Source: Crossiella sp. CA-258035 (GTDB lineage Bacteria; Actinomycetota; Actinomycetes; Mycobacteriales; Pseudonocardiaceae). From it: a DNA stretch of 64,000 nt. How positions within the stretch are numbered: position 1 is the stretch's first letter; every line of letters starts with the position of its first letter. The position numbers and the translations under genes were made by a program. Where the stretch lies: NCBI RefSeq assembly GCF_030064675.1, contig NZ_CP116413.1, positions 6,170,001-6,234,000 of the forward strand, written 5' to 3'. This document shows positions 14,660 through 23,573 of the stretch, in pieces. The notes under the pieces are model-generated. The model had not been told where the DNA came from. It searched no databases and saw only the letters and a list, made by a program, of their open reading frames with translations.

Positions 14660-16654
14660 TCAGTGCCGCAGCGCGGGCAGCAGCCGGTCGGCCAGCACCG
14701 GGGCCAGCGAGGTCATGAAGCTGGCGGAGAGGTGGTTGTTGTCCAGGTACACCTGGATGTTGCCGATCACCGGCGGGCAGACGTCCGGGGTGCACATGTG
14801 GTCACTCAAGTCCACAAAGGACACTGTGGACGGGAGGTCCGGAATGGACAGATAGGGCGGCGGGTCGGGGTAGATCTCGGCCCGGGGCGCGGCGCAGACG
14901 GGGTCGTCGGGACCGAGCTCGTAGGCGCAGGTGGACGGCCAGTGGTCGAAGCGCGGGTTGTCCCGCAGCGCGATGACCGGGATGTCCGCCGCGGCCAGGC
15001 GCCGCCACTGCTCGACGAACCCCGGCGGGGTGACCTCGCTGAGCCCGATCCGCACGTCGCGGCTGGCCAGGGTGAACACCGCGTCCGGCTTGAGGTCGAG
15101 GATCTCGGCCGCGGCGGCGGCGTTCCAGGCCACGCAGGGCGCGTCGCCCGGCATGGACTCCGAGGCGGTGGAGAACGGGCACAGGCCCTTGACCATGGTG
15201 ACCACCCGCCAGCCGCGCTGCTCGGCGATCGGCCGGACCGCGGCCAGGTACTGCTGCATGTGCGAGTCACCGACCAGCACCACGGTTTTCACCGGACTGT
15301 CCACTGTGGACGTCGAGCACATTTCCAGGTCCCGGTTGCGGGCCGAGCGGGTGCAGTCCAGGTCGTCCAGCCGCGCCCAGTCCTCGGGCAGCGCGATCCG
15401 CGGCGGCATCGGCGGCAGCTCCCCCGCGCCGCGGAACCCCGGCGTCATGGCCAGCGCGCCGGGGTAGTCACGACCGCCGATGGTGATCGAGTACCGCGCG
15501 TCCCGCACCGCCAGCGCCTGCCAGGAGGCGGCCAGCGCCAGCGCGGGCACCAGCAGCAGCACCGCAGCCCGGTAGGCCCCGCGCGGGATGGGCCGCTCGA
15601 CCAGCCGGTGGGTCAGCACCGCCAGCCCCAGCGAAACCCCGATCACCAGGACGCCGCCCCGCCAGCCGACCTGGCCGCCGCCGCGGGCGACCAGGTAGAG
15701 CACCAGCACCGGCCAGTGCCAGAGGTAGAGCGCGTAGCTGAGGTCGCCGAGCCGGACCAGTGGCCGCGCGGAGAGCACCCGCTCCGCACCACCGGCGAGG
15801 ATCACCAGCACCGCGGCCGTGGTCGGCCAGAGCGCGGCGTAACCGGGAAAGACGGTGCCGACGTCGAGCACGAGGCCGCAGCTGATCAAGGCGAGGATGC
15901 CGGTCCAGCCGAGGAACCAGCGCAGGCGACGGGGCAGGGCGATGCGGTCGGCGACCAGGGCGAGCAGGCCGCCGAGGGCGAACTCCCAGAGGCGGGTGAA
16001 GGTGTGGAAGTAGGCGAAGGGCTGGTCGGTGGCGGTGAGGTGGATGGAGTAGGCGAGGGAGAGCGCGGTGAGCAGGGCGAGGGTGACGGCGATGGGGAGG
16101 CGGAGGCCGGGTGCGGTGGCGCTGGGCACCGGTCCCCTCCCCCGCCACCGCCGGACCACCAGCGCGACCAGGGCGATCAGCACCGGCCACAGCACCATCA
16201 GCTGCGCCTGCACCGACAGCGACCAGAAGTGCTGCACCGGGCTGGCCAGGTCGTTGCGCGCGAAGTAGTCCACCGAGTCCGCGCCCAGCCGCCAGTTCTC
16301 CAGGAACAGCGCGGCCGCCACCACCTCGCGGATGGTCTGGAACCAGCGCTCCGGCGGCAGGACCGCGTACGCCGCGACGCAGGTCGCCGTCAGCACCACC
16401 GCCGCCGAGGGCACCAGCCTGGTGAGCGTGCGGCCCCACTGGCGCGGGAGGTCCAGGGTGCGTTGTTCCGCGGCGCGGAGGAGTTGGGCGGTCAGCAGGA
16501 AGCCGGAGAGCAGGAAGAACACGTCCACGCCGCCGGAGATCCGGTCGGAGAAGACGTGGTAGATCACCACCAGGGCCACCGCGAGGGCGCGCAGGCCCTG
16601 CAACTCGGGGCGGAACACCCGTCGCGGGGCGGCGGTGATCACGGCTCGGGTCAC
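14660..16654 (-). CDS. Acyltransferase 3 (OafA-like) with C-terminal SGNH domain
   Basis: A 664-aa membrane protein expected to O-acetylate a surface glycan, lipid or glycopeptide. Residues about 15-390 hold some ten hydrophobic helices with the acyltransferase-3 pattern (FRPELQGLRALAVALVV, then FFLLSGFLLT, and SLSVQAQLMVLWPVLI). The C-terminal 220 residues form an SGNH esterase-like domain: VVLVGDSHMQQYL is block I and a late DNNHLS supplies the catalytic Asp/His. This two-domain form is common in OatA-like O-acetyltransferases. Substrate unknown. A LysR gene follows 17 bp downstream. Confidence 0.88.
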   Translation of the reverse strand: MTRAVITAAPRRVFRPELQGLRALAVALVVIYHVFSDRISGGVDVFFLLSGFLLTAQLLRAAEQRTLDLPRQWGRTLTRLVPSAAVVLTATCVAAYAVLPPERWFQTIREVVAAALFLENWRLGADSVDYFARNDLASPVQHFWSLSVQAQLMVLWPVLIALVALVVRRWRGRGPVPSATAPGLRLPIAVTLALLTALSLAYSIHLTATDQPFAYFHTFTRLWEFALGGLLALVADRIALPRRLRWFLGWTGILALISCGLVLDVGTVFPGYAALWPTTAAVLVILAGGAERVLSARPLVRLGDLSYALYLWHWPVLVLYLVARGGGQVGWRGGVLVIGVSLGLAVLTHRLVERPIPRGAYRAAVLLLVPALALAASWQALAVRDARYSITIGGRDYPGALAMTPGFRGAGELPPMPPRIALPEDWARLDDLDCTRSARNRDLEMCSTSTVDSPVKTVVLVGDSHMQQYLAAVRPIAEQRGWRVVTMVKGLCPFSTASESMPGDAPCVAWNAAAAAEILDLKPDAVFTLASRDVRIGLSEVTPPGFVEQWRRLAAADIPVIALRDNPRFDHWPSTCAYELGPDDPVCAAPRAEIYPDPPPYLSIPDLPSTVSFVDLSDHMCTPDVCPPVIGNIQVYLDNNHLSASFMTSLAPVLADRLLPALRH

Positions 16655-16781
16655 GGATTCGAGCTTGCGGTGTCAGTCTGAAGCGGTCCTGAAGAGCGGC
16701 CTGGGCTGTGCCGTCAAAGCCCTGTCTGCGGGAGTCGTGAACCGGCGCGGCTACCGCGGGCGGGGTTGTGACGACACAGCC

Positions 16782-16787
16782 TAGGAT
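16782..16787 (+). promoter_or_regulatory. Leaderless -10 element TAGGAT
   Basis: TAGGAT ends 6 nt before ATG 16794 and no ribosome-binding site is present. This is the expected arrangement for a leaderless actinobacterial transcript. Confidence 0.4.
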
Positions 16788-16793
16788 CGCGGC

Positions 16794-17183
16794 ATGCTGC
16801 CGAAGGTGACCGAGGCCCGGCTCCGCGAGCTGCGCAACCTGGCCGACGACGTGCGCGACACGCTCGCCGAGGCCGGGCTGCCGATCACCGGCGACCTCGC
16901 GCCCGGACTGCGGGTGGGTGTCCGGGTGGAGGTGGAACCCGCCGACGACGAGGCCGGCGGTGTGTGGGTCGACTGGCACACCCATCCGCGGATGGCGGAC
17001 GCGGCGGCGGACTGTGTCAACGAGGGGCGGCTGGACGACCCGGTGCTGACCCGGCAGGGCGACGTGCTGGAGGCGATGCAGCAGGCGATGCTCGCGATCC
17101 TCACTTCCGCGGGGTTCCAGGCCAGCGATCCGGACCACGACTACCGGCCGTACGAGCTCCAGGTCACCGCGGGTCCCGGCTAG
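16794..17183 (+). CDS. Conserved hypothetical protein, 129 aa
   Basis: I do not recognise this protein. It is cytoplasmic (no signal peptide or membrane segment) and acidic, with a helical start LPKVTEARLRELRNLADDV, a middle segment VRVEVEPADDEAGGVWVDWHTHP that looks like beta strands, and a helical DVLEAMQQAMLAILTSAGF. The HTHP histidine pair is the only possible metal- or substrate-binding feature. The gene has a leaderless start, and its end abuts the convergent acVLRF1 gene with a 4-bp overlap. It is transcribed alone. Confidence 0.7.
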   Translation: MLPKVTEARLRELRNLADDVRDTLAEAGLPITGDLAPGLRVGVRVEVEPADDEAGGVWVDWHTHPRMADAAADCVNEGRLDDPVLTRQGDVLEAMQQAMLAILTSAGFQASDPDHDYRPYELQVTAGPG

Positions 17184-17851
17184 GGCTCGGTCACCACCAC
17201 GTCGACGCAGCGGGCGCGCAGCGCGGCCTCGTCCAGCACCGTGCGGCGGGGTTCGGGCACGTCCAGCACCCGTTCCTCGGCCCGGTTCATCAGCGCCGCG
17301 ATCCGCCGGTCGGCGCGCAGCTCGGCCAGCGCGGAGCGGTCGCCGCCGAGCACCACGGCGTCCACAGTGGACAGTTGGGGCACCAGCACCCGGAACACGT
17401 CGTCGGCCGCGGCCTGCAAGGCGACCCTGGCCTGGCCCTCGCGGCGGCGGGCGAAGCGCTGCTGGGACCAGCCGCCTGCCTTGTTGCGGCCGTGCACCTG
17501 GCGGCGGTCGGTGGTGGAGAGCACCACCTTGCCGCCCTCGGCCACGCCGAGGCTGTGGCCGCCCAGGCGGACCAGCACCAGCGCGATCCGGCGCGGGCGC
17601 AACAGGTGCGGCAGCAGGGGGTCCAGGTGCAGACCGGGGGTGGTCACCTGCTCGCCGGGCAGGCCGCCGAAGGGGATGTCCAGCTCGGCTTTCGCGCCGT
17701 CCGCGGCGGTGAACACCGCGTGGGTTGGGCCGAGGCGGGACTCGGTGACGCCCTGGTGGCGGGTGGCGAAGCGGTCCAGGAAGCCTTGCAGGCGTTCGGG
17801 TTCGACCTCGACGGCGCGGCCGCCGCCCGCGACCTGGCGGACCCGGCTCAT
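17180..17851 (-). CDS. acVLRF1-family peptidyl-tRNA hydrolase
   Basis: A 223-aa actinobacterial Vms1-like release-factor protein. The family hallmark GRNKAGGWSQQRFARRRE (residues 121-138) carries the active loop, with Q130/Q131 in the place of the catalytic glutamine of eRF1/Vms1. Members hydrolyse peptidyl-tRNA on stalled large subunits to rescue ribosomes. ATG 17851 is chosen because it overlaps the stop of the upstream methyltransferase-like gene as ATGA; a longer reading frame upstream is that gene's shadow. Cytoplasmic. It is the second release-factor-like gene in the window, after the baeRF2 gene at 2.8 kb. Confidence 0.85.
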   Translation of the reverse strand: MSRVRQVAGGGRAVEVEPERLQGFLDRFATRHQGVTESRLGPTHAVFTAADGAKAELDIPFGGLPGEQVTTPGLHLDPLLPHLLRPRRIALVLVRLGGHSLGVAEGGKVVLSTTDRRQVHGRNKAGGWSQQRFARRREGQARVALQAAADDVFRVLVPQLSTVDAVVLGGDRSALAELRADRRIAALMNRAEERVLDVPEPRRTVLDEAALRARCVDVVVTEP

Positions 17852-18453
17852 CGCGGGGCCAGTGCGACGCACAGCGGCAGGGGGTGACCGCTTTCCGCTG
17901 GGGACAGGCACTGCACGGCGGCGAAACCGGCGTTGGTCAGCGCCTCGGCGACCTCCTCCACCGAGAGCACCCGGTGGTGGGTGGACACCGCGCCGGCCAC
18001 CGCCCAGCCCTCGGCGCTGCGCACCAGCTGCACCACGTCCAGGCCGTAGGAACCGCCGTCCTCGGCCCAGTCCCACAGCTGCACGGTGACCTGGCGGTCC
18101 GGGCCGGAGCCGGTGACCCGCGGCGGGGGCGCGGTCGGTCGCAGCACGCCGAGCTTGGCCAGCTCGGGCACCGCGGCCACCAGCACGCCGCCGGGGCGCA
18201 GCAGCCTGCGGATCTGGTTGAGCACGGTGTCCAGCGCGTTCTCGTGCGCCAGCCTGGGCAGCAGGTCGTCGTTGGCGCGCACCGCGTCCACCGGGCCGCG
18301 GACCACCCCGTCGAGCAGGTCCATCAGGTCAACGCTCAGGTGCCGGCCCGGACCGAGCACCGCGGCGGCCACATCGGCCAGCACGTCCTCTGGCGCGCGG
18401 GGCACCGGCACCACCTCCGCGGGGGCGACGGGAGCAGGTTGCGAGCCGGTCAC
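17848..18453 (-). CDS. SAM methyltransferase-like protein lacking clear motif I
   Basis: A 201-aa protein. RLLRPGGVLVAAVPELAKLGV looks like the post-motif III strand of class I methyltransferases, and EEVAEALTNAGFAAVQCL matches their C-terminal strand. HLSVDLMDLLDGVV may be a degraded acidic-loop region, but no glycine-rich SAM-binding motif I is seen at the N-terminus. It may therefore be an inactive or divergent member. GTG 18453 has no ribosome-binding site; TAGTGT lies 7 nt before it, so a leaderless start is inferred. It is coupled to acVLRF1 by a 4-nt overlap, suggesting a shared role in translation quality control. Confidence 0.6.
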   Translation of the reverse strand: MTGSQPAPVAPAEVVPVPRAPEDVLADVAAAVLGPGRHLSVDLMDLLDGVVRGPVDAVRANDDLLPRLAHENALDTVLNQIRRLLRPGGVLVAAVPELAKLGVLRPTAPPPRVTGSGPDRQVTVQLWDWAEDGGSYGLDVVQLVRSAEGWAVAGAVSTHHRVLSVEEVAEALTNAGFAAVQCLSPAESGHPLPLCVALAPR

Positions 18454-18460
18454 GATCGCA

Positions 18461-18466
18461 ACACTA
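18461..18466 (-). promoter_or_regulatory. Leaderless -10 element TAGTGT
   Basis: On the reverse strand TAGTGT ends 7 nt before GTG 18453, which starts the methyltransferase-like gene and its coupled acVLRF1 gene. Confidence 0.4.
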
Positions 18467-18527
18467 GAACGACGGCGCCCCGGAGCGACGACTGGGTCAC
18501 TCCGGGGCGCCGGTGTTCAACCGAGGG

Positions 18528-21329
18528 TCACTCGTAGCCGTTGATGTGCAGCGAGACGTTCCGCAGGTGGCCGGCGTCGGTGCGGACGTTGTCCACCACC
18601 TTCAGCGTCCAGTTGCCGTCAGCGGTGCCGCGCAGCGTGGGCGCCAGCGGGGCCACCGGCCGCCAGGTGCCGGTGAACGGCGCCTGAGCTGCGGTGACGC
18701 CGCTGAACGGCTGGGCCGCGCCGTCGTCGAAGACCACCTGGCAGAGGTTGTTGCCGCCGCCGCCCTGCCGCTGGAACAGGGTGAGGACCTGGCCCGACGG
18801 CGAGGTCAGCGTGCCTGCCAGGTCACCGACGTAGGTGTGGCTGATGCCCGCGGTGGTGGAGCCCTCCGCCGCGGAGCAGTCGGTGCCGTCCAGGGAGAAG
18901 GTGACCTTGGACGGCCTGCCTGCGCCGGTCACCGGGATGGTGACGGTGACCCCGGCGGAGTCGCCGTCCGGGATCGCCACCGGCTCACCGGCGTAGGCGA
19001 AGTTCTTGGCCACCGGCGAGGGACGGCCGATCGGGATGTTCAGCGCGGTGGTGGTCGGCGACAGCGAACCCGCGAAGGTCACCTTGGCCGAGAGCACCAC
19101 CGGATCCCCGATCGGGTGGGAGGCCGGCACCGTGATGGCGAACTGGTTGAGCCCGGTCTGCCCGGCCTCGATGGTGCCGTAGTTCTTGGTGCGCGGCGCC
19201 ACGGTCACCCCGGGGCTGGTCGCGGTCAGCGCCACGCTGACCGAGGCGGCGGTGCCGTCGCCGTTGTTGAGCACCGGCAGGAACAGCGCGGCGCTCTCCC
19301 CCGGCTCCAGGAACGCGTCGCCGTCACCGCTGGTCGGGCTGACCGTCGGCGACTGGGCCACGGCCCTCGGCTGCGGGCTGGCCCCGGTGTGCGCCAGCAC
19401 CTTGTCGGTGAGCACGATGCCCGCGCCCGCGCGGTTGTCCACGCCCGGCGCGCCGATGTCCACCGCGGTGCTGGTCAGCGCCTGCCGCACCTCCGCGGCG
19501 GGCAGGCCGGGGTTGCCGGAGAGGATCAGGCCGGCGATCGCGGCGGCGTGCGGCGCGGCGGCCGAGGTGCCGTAGAACGGGCTGAAACCGGGGGTCTTGG
19601 TGACCACGCCGTCGGCGGCGGTCAGGTCCGGCTTCTGCCGCAGCTCACCCTCGGGCGAGGCGACCGGGGTGCCGTCGGCGTTGAAGAACACCCGGCGCGG
19701 GCCGTCGGAGCTGAAGCGCTCCAGCTTGGAGCTGCCGTCGAAGGAGCCCGGGTAGGGACCGGCCGGGTTGGCCGGGTCGCCCGCCTCGCCACCGGTGAAG
19801 GCCTTGGCGGCGGGGGCGGCGGCGACGCTGAAGGCGTCCTTGGCCGCGGAGTGGCCACGGGTCACTCCCGAGGTGGCGAAGCCCTTGAGCTCACCGGCGT
19901 CCTTGAACCGGCCGCGCAGCACCGACAGGGACAGGTACTTGTCCTCGCCGCGGTACTTCACCACGGCCAGCCGCTGGCCGCCCGCGGTGGTGTTGACCCG
20001 CTCGTAGGGGTCCTGCAGCCCGTCCTGCACGCCCTGGCTGAGCGCGACCACGTTCCCGTTGCCGTCCAACAGGTACAGGTCGTAGTCGTTGGTGGAGCGC
20101 TGCAACGGGTCGGCCCAGAACAGGGTCACCGGCTTGCCGTTCGAGCCGGCCGACATCGGGTTGATGATCTGCACGCCCGCGCCGGGGTCGAAGTCGTGCG
20201 CGGTGCCGACGAAGCGGCCGACTCCCTTGCCGGAGTCGACGAACTTGCCCTCCCAGTGCCCGGAGGTGCCGTCGGCGAGGTTGCCCTCGTTGCCCGCGGA
20301 GGAGAAGAACAGCGCGCCGTGGGCGGTGACGTCGTTGACCGCCTGGGCGATGATGCCGTCCTGGAACGGCGACTCGTTGAAGTAGAGCACGTCGTCGACG
20401 ATCACGTCGCACTTGAGCTCGAAGCGCAGCTTGCGGATGTTGTCGGCGAAGCTGGCGTCGCCGTTGAAGGCGGTGGCGAAACCGAGGCTGGCGCCGGGCG
20501 CGACGTCGTGCAGGATCTCCAGCATCGCGGTGCCCTCGTCACCGTCGCCTTCCTGCCCGGCCAGCACGTCCACCGCGGGCAGTTCGCCCAGGGTGCGCAT
20601 GGCGGCCAGGGAGTCCACGCCGTCGGACATCGCGCACAGCTTCGCGCCGACGCCGGTGACCTTGTAGTCGCGGCGGGCGTTGTCCGCGTTGTGCGCCCGG
20701 TCGCCCTCGGAGGTGACCGCGGCGACCCCGGCGCGCTGCTGCTTGGCGGCCAGCGCGGCGCGGGCCTGCTCGGCGATCCGCTTGCCGCGGGCTTCCTTGG
20801 TCTCAGCGGACTTCGGCGCGCCGGCGCGGGCGGTCATCGCCTCGCTGGCCGGTTCGATCTGCCGGACGTCACCGCGGGCGGCCAGCTTGGCCAGCGAGGA
20901 CAGCGGCAGCTCGGCGCGCACGGTGCGGGTGGCCGGGGAGACGTGCCGGAGCACGCCGCCGTGCCTGCGCACGTCGGCGACCAGCTCGTCACCCACCCGG
21001 TCGGCGCGGATCTCCACCAGCACGGATCCGTTGCCGCCCACCGCGATCCCGGTGTTGAGCTCGGGGGCCGCGCTCAGCAGCGAGCGGTCCTGGCGCAGCC
21101 GCTGCTCCACCACCAGCCGACTGTCCACTTTGGACTCAGCCTTGGACTGGGCAGCCTTCACCCGTTGCAGCACGTTGATCTGCCGCGCGGTCCGCTCGGA
21201 CAGGCCCCCGTCGTCAGCGGCACTGGGCGCCGCCACGGCGGGTGTCACGGCGCCCAGAGCCGCTGCCAGACAGGTCGCCCCGGCCACCAGCACGGTGGTC
21301 AGCCGGGATGGACGTAACCGTAATCGCAC
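18528..21329 (-). CDS. Secreted S8 peptidase with P-domain; His replaced by Glu
   Basis: A 933-aa exported subtilase-like protein. GTG 21329 has GGAGGG just upstream and begins a signal peptide (VRLRLRPSRLTTVLVAGATC, cleavage near PAVAAPS). A long N-terminal region (to about residue 220) is probably the propeptide. The peptidase domain has MSDGVD for the Asp, SSAGNEGN for the oxyanion Asn and GTSAAAPHAAAIAG for the nucleophile Ser. Where subtilisins have GxHGT it reads GDEGTAMLEI, so the usual His is Glu. The last 130 residues form a proprotein-convertase P-domain with TWRP and GNWTLKVVDN. Activity is plausible but the triad is non-standard. Confidence 0.85.
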   Translation of the reverse strand: MRLRLRPSRLTTVLVAGATCLAAALGAVTPAVAAPSAADDGGLSERTARQINVLQRVKAAQSKAESKVDSRLVVEQRLRQDRSLLSAAPELNTGIAVGGNGSVLVEIRADRVGDELVADVRRHGGVLRHVSPATRTVRAELPLSSLAKLAARGDVRQIEPASEAMTARAGAPKSAETKEARGKRIAEQARAALAAKQQRAGVAAVTSEGDRAHNADNARRDYKVTGVGAKLCAMSDGVDSLAAMRTLGELPAVDVLAGQEGDGDEGTAMLEILHDVAPGASLGFATAFNGDASFADNIRKLRFELKCDVIVDDVLYFNESPFQDGIIAQAVNDVTAHGALFFSSAGNEGNLADGTSGHWEGKFVDSGKGVGRFVGTAHDFDPGAGVQIINPMSAGSNGKPVTLFWADPLQRSTNDYDLYLLDGNGNVVALSQGVQDGLQDPYERVNTTAGGQRLAVVKYRGEDKYLSLSVLRGRFKDAGELKGFATSGVTRGHSAAKDAFSVAAAPAAKAFTGGEAGDPANPAGPYPGSFDGSSKLERFSSDGPRRVFFNADGTPVASPEGELRQKPDLTAADGVVTKTPGFSPFYGTSAAAPHAAAIAGLILSGNPGLPAAEVRQALTSTAVDIGAPGVDNRAGAGIVLTDKVLAHTGASPQPRAVAQSPTVSPTSGDGDAFLEPGESAALFLPVLNNGDGTAASVSVALTATSPGVTVAPRTKNYGTIEAGQTGLNQFAITVPASHPIGDPVVLSAKVTFAGSLSPTTTALNIPIGRPSPVAKNFAYAGEPVAIPDGDSAGVTVTIPVTGAGRPSKVTFSLDGTDCSAAEGSTTAGISHTYVGDLAGTLTSPSGQVLTLFQRQGGGGNNLCQVVFDDGAAQPFSGVTAAQAPFTGTWRPVAPLAPTLRGTADGNWTLKVVDNVRTDAGHLRNVSLHINGYE

Positions 21330-21530
21330 GCGCCCTCCACGTGTTGTGCGTGCCCCGACACACGCGACTCGATCACCGGGATCCCCGGTGATCGGTAAAC
21401 GTACGGTCACGGTTGCCCCTGGTCAGCAGCCGTTCGGGGGAAGTACCGACGGGTGGGATAAGAGGTTTGACAAATGCCCACCGTTACACCGGCCGGCAAA
21501 GTTCCACCCAACGGCCGAAGGCGCTGCTGC

Positions 21531-21536
21531 TACCGT
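21531..21536 (+). promoter_or_regulatory. Leaderless -10 element TACCGT
   Basis: TACCGT ends 6 nt before ATG 21543 with no Shine-Dalgarno sequence. It sits in the 213-bp gap between the divergent subtilase and dioxygenase genes. Confidence 0.4.
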
Positions 21537-21542
21537 CCGAAC

Positions 21543-22505
21543 ATGAGCGACGCGGTGCCGATCATCGACCTCACCCCCTGGTTCCGGGGTGATCCGGCGA
21601 GCCGCCGCGCGGTGGCCGCGGAGGTGGACGACGCCCTGCGGCGATCGGGATTCCTGCTCATCACCGGACACGGCGTGCCGGAGGAGCTCCGCGACAACGT
21701 ACGGGCTGCCGCGAAGGAGTTCTTCGCACTCGGGGCGGAGACCAAACGGCGGTACGCGGTCAAGGTCGGCGAGCACGGCTGGCTGCCGCCGGGCGCGGAG
21801 GCCAACTCCTACGCCGAGGGCGCGGAGTCCCCGCCGGACCTCAAGGAGAGCTACTCCGTCGGCGCGGACCAGCCCACCGGGAACCCGGAGCTGGACCGGG
21901 AGTGGTTCGCGCCCAACGTCTGGCCGGCCGAGGCGCCTGCGCTCCAGGAGCTGGCCGAGGAGTACCTGCGGCACATGCGCCGCCTGGCCGACGAGCTGCT
22001 CACCGTGTGCGCGGTGGCCCTCGACCTGGCCCCGGACTTCTTCACCAGCCGCGGGCAGCACCCGTCCTACACCATGAACATCAACTGGTACCCGCCACTG
22101 TCCACTGTGGGCAGTCCACAGCCCGGCCAGTTCCGGATCGGCGCGCACACCGACTTCGGCACGGTCACCATCCTGGACCGCCAGCACGGCGTCGGCGGCC
22201 TCCAGGTGCACACCCTGGACGGCGAATGGGTCAACGCGCCGTTCGACCCGGCCGCCTTCACGGTCAACATCGGCGACCTGCTGGCCCGCTGGACCGGCGA
22301 CCGCTGGCGCTCCACCCGGCACCGGGTGCTGCCGCCGGATGCCAGCGCGCCGGATGAGGAGCTGATCTCGCTGATCTACTTCTACGAGACCGATCCGGAG
22401 GCCCGGATCGCCTCGCTGGGACCGCCGATCGGCAAGGTGGCCTACCCGGAGGTGCGGGCCGCGGACTACCTGCGGGCGAAGCTGGACGCCATCACGATGG
22501 ACTGA
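21543..22505 (+). CDS. Isopenicillin N synthase-family Fe(II)/2OG dioxygenase
   Basis: A 320-aa non-haem iron oxygenase. The metal triad is visible as H202-x-D204 in GAHTDFGTVTIL and H260 in RSTRHRVLPP. The N-terminal DIOX_N region reads VPIIDLTPWF and GFLLITGHGVPEE. Members hydroxylate, desaturate or cyclise small molecules using 2-oxoglutarate and O2; the substrate here is unknown. ATG 21543 is chosen over an upstream ATG at 21474 because family proteins begin at VPIIDL and TACCGT lies at leaderless distance. A DUF3558 lipoprotein gene follows after 23 bp on the same strand but is functionally unlike it. Confidence 0.88.
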   Translation: MSDAVPIIDLTPWFRGDPASRRAVAAEVDDALRRSGFLLITGHGVPEELRDNVRAAAKEFFALGAETKRRYAVKVGEHGWLPPGAEANSYAEGAESPPDLKESYSVGADQPTGNPELDREWFAPNVWPAEAPALQELAEEYLRHMRRLADELLTVCAVALDLAPDFFTSRGQHPSYTMNINWYPPLSTVGSPQPGQFRIGAHTDFGTVTILDRQHGVGGLQVHTLDGEWVNAPFDPAAFTVNIGDLLARWTGDRWRSTRHRVLPPDASAPDEELISLIYFYETDPEARIASLGPPIGKVAYPEVRAADYLRAKLDAITMD

Positions 22506-22528
22506 CCGGCCGCGAGGAGGCGGGTTCC

Positions 22529-23083
22529 ATGCGCACGCTGTTGTTGATCACGCTGGCCGTCACCGGTCTGCTGTCGGCCTGCGGCACCGGCGCGCCCGCG
22601 CCCACCAGCGGGTCCAGCCCGGCGCCGACCACCGCGCCACCCCAGCGGCCGCGCGAGGTGGCCGCGCACACCGTGCCGCCCTGCGAGCTGCTCACCTCGG
22701 CCCAGCAGAGCGACCTGCGGGTGTCCCGGATCGAACCCGGTCCCGCCGACGGTTCGCAGGACCCGTGGTGCGCCTTCGTGGTGGACCCGCCCGGCTACCG
22801 GTTCGTGGTGACCCCGTGGGCGGGGGCCGGCATCGAGAGCTGGCTGGGCATCTCCAGCGCGAAGGCGAAACTCGTTGGCATCGCCGGGTTCCCGGCGGCC
22901 AGGGTCAGCTCCCTGGAAGGGCGCGGCGCGCCGTGCGGGGTGCACGTGAGCGTGGCCGAGGGGCGGACGCTGAGCGTGACGGGCAGCGCCAGCAAGGGCT
23001 CCTTCAGCGAGGAGGAGCTGTGCCGGGAGACCGAGCGGGTGGCCGGGGCGGCGCTGGCCACCGCGCTGACCAGGGCCCGTTGA
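22529..23083 (+). CDS. DUF3558-family lipoprotein
   Basis: A 184-aa lipoprotein. The signal sequence MRTLLLITLAVTGLLSAC ends in a lipobox with the acylated Cys at 18, so it should be tethered to the outer face of the membrane. A Pro/Thr/Ser-rich linker (residues 20-40) leads to a DUF3558 domain with four cysteines (PPCELL, PWCAFV, APCGVH, ELCRET), two likely disulphides. DUF3558 lipoproteins are abundant in actinomycetes but have no assigned function. GGCCGCGAGGAGGCGG before the ATG gives a strong ribosome-binding site. It probably shares a transcript with the dioxygenase. Confidence 0.85.
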   Translation: MRTLLLITLAVTGLLSACGTGAPAPTSGSSPAPTTAPPQRPREVAAHTVPPCELLTSAQQSDLRVSRIEPGPADGSQDPWCAFVVDPPGYRFVVTPWAGAGIESWLGISSAKAKLVGIAGFPAARVSSLEGRGAPCGVHVSVAEGRTLSVTGSASKGSFSEEELCRETERVAGAALATALTRAR

Positions 23084-23149
23084 GGCCGCATCTTGTCCGG
23101 TGCCACCGGTTTCTGCCATCGTGGGCGCATCGACGATCTGGGGGGTCGC

Positions 23150-23569
23150 ATGGTCAAGACCGCTGCGCTGCTGCTCGCTGCCGGAGCGCTCACCGGGGTG
23201 ATGGCCGCGCCCGCCTCGGCCGCGCCGATCCGGGAATGCCTGACCCACGACGACTTCCCGAACCAGACCTGGGCCGTGGTCTGCGCGGAGACCCTGGCCA
23301 CCGCGGACACCGTGGCCGGTTCCGGCAGCTTCGTCTTCAGCGACAGGACCGCGGCGCACCGGCTCGAGGTGCAGTTGCAGCGCCGCGCCGCCGGTGACCC
23401 CACGGCCGGTTTCACCGTGCTGGCCACCGCGACGGCACAGGGCGCGGGTTCGCTGAGCGCCCGCACCGCCGAGGTGGCCAGGGACACCGGCGCGGTGCAC
23501 CGGACCTGCACGGTCGCCGTCGCCGAGGTCAGCGGCAAGCGGTACTCGCTGTGCGGACTGGCGGAATAG
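23150..23569 (+). CDS. Secreted hypothetical protein, 139 aa
   Basis: Not recognised. ATG 23150 is preceded by a GGGGGG-containing ribosome-binding site and begins a clear signal peptide (MVKTAALLLAAGALTGVMAA, cleavage after ASA). The mature protein of about 110 residues has four cysteines (ECLTHD, VVCAE, RTCTVA, SLCGLAE) and alternating hydrophobic stretches that suggest a small disulphide-stabilised beta fold. No catalytic motif is seen. It ends 4 bp from the convergent dGTPase gene. An upstream in-frame start at 23093 would break the signal peptide and is rejected. Confidence 0.75.
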   Translation: MVKTAALLLAAGALTGVMAAPASAAPIRECLTHDDFPNQTWAVVCAETLATADTVAGSGSFVFSDRTAAHRLEVQLQRRAAGDPTAGFTVLATATAQGAGSLSARTAEVARDTGAVHRTCTVAVAEVSGKRYSLCGLAE

Positions 23570-23573
23570 GCCG

